A stretch of 10,686 bases of DNA. It comes from an uncultured Methylobacillus sp. GTDB lineage: Bacteria > Pseudomonadota > Gammaproteobacteria > Burkholderiales > Methylophilaceae. Shown here in pieces: positions 7,708-10,686 of this stretch. The notes under the pieces were generated by a model that made no database searches, was not told where the DNA came from, and was given only the letters and a program-made list of their open reading frames with translations. The stretch is from NCBI GenBank assembly GCA_946478965.1, contig CAMLDQ010000071.1, forward strand, positions 1 through 10,686, given 5' to 3'. The stretch's first letter is position 1. Every line of letters starts with the position of its first letter. Position numbers and translations under genes: made by a program.

Positions 7708-8224
7708 ATTCTTGTCCTTGCTGAACAATACTCGCGGGACGCTCCGTCCATTCTCCGGTCAAATCATCCTGCACGATTTCCTTGATTTTCACCTCTGCAG
7801 GATTTGTATCCAGAATATCCGTAACCATACCCAAGTTCTGCCCCAGATAATTACCAACCTTGACCTGCTGTACTGTATTTTCCGGCGTTTTGATCAAGGC
7901 GATTTTCAGCTTGCCTTTTGTAATCAGCCCGACCAATTGCAAACTCTCCAGCGGGAAGGCTTCCAATGGTTCTCTAGGGCGATTAAGGTTGGGCTGTAAT
8001 CCACCGGCCTTCACCTGCGCCTTCCTTGGCTTAAAAGGGTCGTTCAAGCTGCCATCTGCATTATATACGCTTGGAACATAGGGCTTGACCTCCGGCAAGG
8101 GGTCTACCTTGCCCTTCAGGTCTTTGCCCGAGTTTTTGATGAATTGATCAAGATCATCCCCTTCATTGCTACCACATCCGGATAACAAAATACTGAAGAA
8201 CATAATCATAGCCAAGGCTCTCAC
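7706..8224 (-). CDS. pilP: Type IV pilus assembly lipoprotein PilP
   Basis: PilP is a lipoprotein that joins the PilN-PilO inner-membrane dimer to the periplasmic domains of PilQ. From the GTG chosen here it has 172 residues. A short signal sequence ends in the lipobox LLSGC, with Cys17 as lipidation site. A disordered, proline-containing linker follows (about 20-85), then the conserved C-terminal beta domain starting PLEAFPLESLQLVG (85-98), with VKVGNYLGQNLGMV and a closing GEWTERPASI. The GTG at 8224 is preferred because GGGGAG lies 7 bases upstream; ATG at 8242 and TTG at 8254 are possible but have no Shine-Dalgarno. The gap to the pilO stop is 70 bases with this start, and 8 to 11 bases separate it from pilQ. 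Confidence 0.92.
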   Translation of the reverse strand: MRALAMIMFFSILLSGCGSNEGDDLDQFIKNSGKDLKGKVDPLPEVKPYVPSVYNADGSLNDPFKPRKAQVKAGGLQPNLNRPREPLEAFPLESLQLVGLITKGKLKIALIKTPENTVQQVKVGNYLGQNLGMVTDILDTNPAEVKIKEIVQDDLTGEWTERPASIVQQGQE

Positions 8225-8231
8225 ATGCGTA

Positions 8232-8237
8232 CTCCCC
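8232..8237 (-). promoter_or_regulatory. Shine-Dalgarno site supporting a GTG start for pilP
   Basis: GGGGAG on the minus strand lies 7 bases before GTG at 8224. It falls inside the reading frame that would result from the upstream ATG (8242) or TTG (8254), neither of which has such a site. The shorter protein begins with a compact lipoprotein signal. Confidence 0.55.
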
Positions 8238-8294
8238 GCCATTTTAAACTGCAATATGCAACCGCAAAATTAATCGATACCACGTATCTAGCCC

Positions 8295-8924
8295 CTATTT
8301 TCTTTTACCGGGTTTGTTTTTACCCTTTTGCTTGCCGGCTGTTTCCGAAGCATCCAGATAGCGATATGTTTTCGCTGTCGCATTAATTCCAAGCTGACCG
8401 TTGTTTCCTTGCGGTGTAATAGCCAGATCATCAAGCGTTACGATACGTGAAAGATTTGCTATGTTTTGCGCAAATGCTCCCAACTCATGATAGCTCCCAA
8501 CCACTCGAATCGAGATAGGTTTGTAAGCATAAAAATCAGCTTTCTGCTCAGCACCCGGCTTAAAGAGTTCAAACTCCAAGCCAACTTCAAGTCCAGCCTG
8601 ATTGATGTCAGTCAAAAGACCGTCCATCTGTGACTTGTCGGGCAATTGTCTCAGCAACGCGCCGAAAGTAGTCTCAATGTCCGCCATTTGTTGCTGATAG
8701 ATAGGGAGATTGACGGCTTCTTTCTTCTTATCCAGAAATACCTTGCGAAGATCCGCTTCCTTTGACGTGACTTTATCCAACTCTTCCATGGCCGGCATCC
8801 ACATAAACCAGTACCCAGCGGCCACCAATAGAACGAACAGAACACTCAACAAAACTGCTTTCATTGCAATGGGGAGGCTCCCCATGTTCTTCGGATCTAT
8901 TTGATTGAAATCCTCAAGTTTCAT
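8295..8924 (-). CDS. pilO: Type IV pilus alignment protein PilO
   Basis: PilO is a bitopic inner-membrane protein that pairs with PilN and binds PilP in the pilus alignment complex. The 209-residue protein has a short cytoplasmic N terminus, one transmembrane helix at about 21-43, a coiled coil at about 45-80 (charged heptads after EELDKVTSKEADLRK), and a periplasmic ferredoxin-like domain from about 85 (LLRQLPDKSQMDGLLTDINQAG) to about 190 with ISIRVVGSYHELGAFAQNIANLSRIVTL. The tail is very rich in lysine (KQKGKNKPGKRK). An AAGGGGG overlapping the pilN stop lies 9 bases before the ATG, which fixes the start. It begins 15 bases after pilN. Confidence 0.95.
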   Translation of the reverse strand: MKLEDFNQIDPKNMGSLPIAMKAVLLSVLFVLLVAAGYWFMWMPAMEELDKVTSKEADLRKVFLDKKKEAVNLPIYQQQMADIETTFGALLRQLPDKSQMDGLLTDINQAGLEVGLEFELFKPGAEQKADFYAYKPISIRVVGSYHELGAFAQNIANLSRIVTLDDLAITPQGNNGQLGINATAKTYRYLDASETAGKQKGKNKPGKRK

Positions 8925-8939
8925 AGTAGTCAGCCCCCT

Positions 8940-9515
8940 TCATTTCTTTTTGGAATTTGGCGATGCAGGCTGCTGAGACTTGGTTTTCAAATTCAGCGTG
9001 AAAAGGCTTTTTTTCAGGTTACCAACTTGAGTAGCCTTGATCTCGACCAACTCTGGCGATTCCAGCCATTGAGAATTTCCAAAGTTGCGAACAAGTGTGG
9101 CAACGCGAGCATTGTTATCGGCAATTCCCGTCAGTGTAATGACGTTCCCCTGCTCTTTTACGCTTCTCAGATAAACACCCTCGGGAAGCTGCCTGGCCAA
9201 CTCATCCAGCAGAATAACGGCCGAACTTCTGCCGCTTTGAAGATTCTCGACAACTCGCTTCCGATCCAAGACATCGCCGATTTTTTCCTTGAGCTCCTTA
9301 ATTTCGGCTATTTCCTTGTCCAGCTTGGCAATGGCGGTCTCCAGTCGCTTGTTTCGCTCCTGTTGATGTTCTATTCTTCCATCAATAATGTTCTGACCCA
9401 AAAATATAACGACAATGCCAGCAACCAAAGTCCCACCCAACATAAAGTTGAATCTCTTTTGGCGCTCAGCCCTCCGGATTTTGCGGTAAGGCAGCAGATT
9501 GATACGGACTGCCAT
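8940..9515 (-). CDS. pilN: Type IV pilus alignment protein PilN
   Basis: PilN is the bitopic partner of PilO; its cytoplasmic N terminus is held by PilM. From the ATG at 9515 the protein has 191 residues. It begins MAVRINLLPYR, containing the conserved INLLP motif that docks into PilM. A transmembrane helix follows at about 23-40, then a coiled coil at about 45-90 and a periplasmic ferredoxin-like domain (LLDELARQLPEGVYLRSV, ITLTGIADNNARVA). The start is decided by GGAGG 8 bases upstream and by the TGATG junction with the pilM stop; the open frame extends 10 codons further up inside pilM but that part lacks the motif. Confidence 0.96.
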   Translation of the reverse strand: MAVRINLLPYRKIRRAERQKRFNFMLGGTLVAGIVVIFLGQNIIDGRIEHQQERNKRLETAIAKLDKEIAEIKELKEKIGDVLDRKRVVENLQSGRSSAVILLDELARQLPEGVYLRSVKEQGNVITLTGIADNNARVATLVRNFGNSQWLESPELVEIKATQVGNLKKSLFTLNLKTKSQQPASPNSKKK

Positions 9516-10585
9516 CAGTCGAACCTCCGCAGAGCGAGTCCACATGCAATCATCAGGGAAGGCGCATCAACAGCAAGATTTTGCTGTTTGACCTTGCTTG
9601 CAGCGGACATATTGACGAACGGGTTAGCAATCAGGGTATTGACCTGGGTGCGCTCGGAAACGGCATGGTCGACGCCCGGGATTGCAGCGCACCCCCCAGC
9701 CAACATAATATGGTCGACGCGGTTATACTGGGTAGAACTGGTAAAGAACTGCAAAGCACGCGCCACTTCCAGCGCGAGCGACTGAATAAAAGGCTGTAGC
9801 ACTTCCGCCGCATAGCTATCCGGAAGGCCTCCCTTGCGTTTGGCAATTTCAGCATCTTCTGCCGACAATCCGAAGCGCCGCTGGATTTCCTGGGTCAGCT
9901 GCTCTCCACCGAAACTTTGTTCACGAATGTAAACGGACTGGTTATCATGGAGCACATTGATATGCATCATGACTGCGCCGATATCGATGATCATGACGGT
10001 TTGCTCTCGACCGCCATTTGGTAGCTGGCTACAGGCCAACGCATACGCAGCTTCAGTTGCGTAAGTTTCGACATCCATCACGACCACCTTGAGGCCGGCC
10101 TCTTCGGCGACCACAACACGATCCTCAATCTTGTCTTTGCGAGACGCCGCAATGAGCACCTCGACCTCCTCGGCATTACCGGGAGCAGGCCCCAAGACCT
10201 GGAAATCAATATTGACCTCATCAAGGGTAAAAGGGATGTACTGGTTCGCCTCCGCTTCCACCTGCAACTCCATGTCTTCCTCGCGCAAACCGGCTTGCAT
10301 GATCACTTTCTTGCTGATCACCGCGGCTGCCGGCAATGCAAGGGCCGCTCTTTTTTCACGGGTGCCGAGCAACTTCCAGGCACGGTCCACAGCACTGCCA
10401 ACTTGTTCGAGACCGGCGATATTGCCATCCACCACGGAGTCTTTTGCCAACGGGACAATGGCATATCCTTCCAGACGGTAATTGCCAGCACCATCACCAC
10501 TCAACTCAACCATCTTGACCGAGGCCGAACTGATATCCACCCCAATGAGCGGAGGTGTTCTTTCTTGGAAAAAGTCGAATTTCAA
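9515..10585 (-). CDS. pilM: Type IV pilus assembly protein PilM (actin-like ATPase)
   Basis: PilM is a cytoplasmic FtsA/actin-like ATP-binding protein that binds the PilN N terminus and ties the pilus platform to cytoplasmic components. The 356-residue length is normal. The phosphate-1 motif is IGVDISSASVKMVEL (14-28), phosphate-2 is MIIDIGAVMMHINV (198-211), and the adenosine motif is IMLAGGCAAIPGV (293-305). The AGLREEDMELQVEAEANQYIPF block (98-119) and AGLKVVVMDVETYA (163-176) are typical of the family. The start is TTG, supported by AAGGGA 8 bases upstream; the reading KFDFF just after it matches the usual short lead before the phosphate-1 motif. It is the first gene of the minus-strand unit. 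Confidence 0.96.
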   Translation of the reverse strand: MKFDFFQERTPPLIGVDISSASVKMVELSGDGAGNYRLEGYAIVPLAKDSVVDGNIAGLEQVGSAVDRAWKLLGTREKRAALALPAAAVISKKVIMQAGLREEDMELQVEAEANQYIPFTLDEVNIDFQVLGPAPGNAEEVEVLIAASRKDKIEDRVVVAEEAGLKVVVMDVETYATEAAYALACSQLPNGGREQTVMIIDIGAVMMHINVLHDNQSVYIREQSFGGEQLTQEIQRRFGLSAEDAEIAKRKGGLPDSYAAEVLQPFIQSLALEVARALQFFTSSTQYNRVDHIMLAGGCAAIPGVDHAVSERTQVNTLIANPFVNMSAASKVKQQNLAVDAPSLMIACGLALRRFD

Positions 10586-10593
10586 ACTGAAAT

Positions 10594-10599
10594 TCCCTT
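10594..10599 (-). promoter_or_regulatory. Shine-Dalgarno site supporting the TTG start of pilM
   Basis: AAGGGA on the minus strand lies 8 bases before TTG at 10585. No ATG in the frame lies between this site and the phosphate-1 motif of PilM, so TTG is the best start. Confidence 0.7.
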
Positions 10600-10643
10600 T
10601 CTACATTGGATTAATCGGACACAATGCTCACAATTTACGTTAG

Positions 10644-10682
10644 ATGCTAGCAACAACCATAAGCCATGTAAAGCATTTTTTT
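10644..10682 (-). promoter_or_regulatory. Probable sigma-70 promoter of the pilMNOPQ unit, with an A tract upstream
   Basis: On the minus strand TTTACA (10672-10667) and TAGCAT (10649-10644) are 17 bases apart, matching -35 at 5 of 6 and -10 at 4 of 6 positions. Seven As (10682-10676) sit just upstream of the -35 box and resemble an UP element. Transcription would begin near 10637, giving a leader of about 50 bases before pilM. The remaining leader (10600-10640) shows no clear hairpin. Identification is by eye only. Confidence 0.5.
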
Positions 10683-10686
10683 GATT

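Noticed and set aside
5505..7751. The longer pilQ frame starting at 7751
   Set aside because: It would overlap pilP by 46 bases and put 18 or 19 non-hydrophobic residues before the signal peptide, while a binding site supports the start at 7694 or 7697.
8901..9785. A 294-codon open frame on the plus strand opposite pilN and the end of pilM
   Set aside because: It is antisense to well-supported pilN and pilM reading frames and its protein has no family-like pattern.
10621..10640. AATTGTGAGC on the minus strand resembling half of a lac-type operator or a CRP half site
   Set aside because: No matching second half exists at the right spacing, so a chance match is more likely.
10650..10668. Sigma-54 type promoter (TGGC...TTGC) upstream of pilM
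   Set aside because: The GG and GC pairs are separated by 12 bases rather than the 10 that sigma-54 needs.

Overview
The window is an ordinary chromosomal stretch of a Gram-negative bacterium, most likely a betaproteobacterium. The evidence for that placement is the block pilM-N-O-P-Q followed by aroK-aroB and a dGTPase-like HD gene, the wording of the NadA and PilN/PilQ proteins, and a cardiolipin synthase B gene preceded by a YbhP-like hydrolase. This placement is inference from remembered gene order and protein motifs, because no search was run. Coding density is very high and no gene-free stretch exceeds 110 bases.

Left part, plus strand (1-2522): the 3' part of nadA (quinolinate synthase, NAD biosynthesis), then an endonuclease/exonuclease/phosphatase-fold protein and clsB (cardiolipin synthase). 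The last two overlap by 4 bases, so the group reads as one co-directional unit. A tRNA-Thr(CGT) gene follows with its own near-consensus promoter and a strong stem-loop. That stem-loop lies between the converging left and right units and could stop transcription from both sides.

Right part, minus strand (10585 down to 2754): pilM-pilN-pilO-pilP-pilQ-aroK-aroB-dgt. PilM, PilN, PilO and PilP form the alignment subcomplex that links the type IV pilus inner-membrane platform to the PilQ secretin in the outer membrane. The shikimate genes aroK and aroB and the HD-domain triphosphohydrolase follow in the same direction, with overlaps or short gaps at every junction. A likely promoter lies just upstream of pilM, at the right edge of the window.

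No new biological system is visible. The most interesting signal not explained by the genes is a perfect 10-bp stem with a 4-base loop followed almost at once by eight Ts. It is built from the first codons of aroK and is read in the operon direction. It looks like an intrinsic terminator or attenuator that also buries the candidate aroK start codons, placed between the pilus genes and the metabolic genes. Smaller points are non-ATG starts in pilM (TTG) and probably pilP (GTG), and a Gly/Ser/Thr-rich segment inside the PilQ secretin domain.
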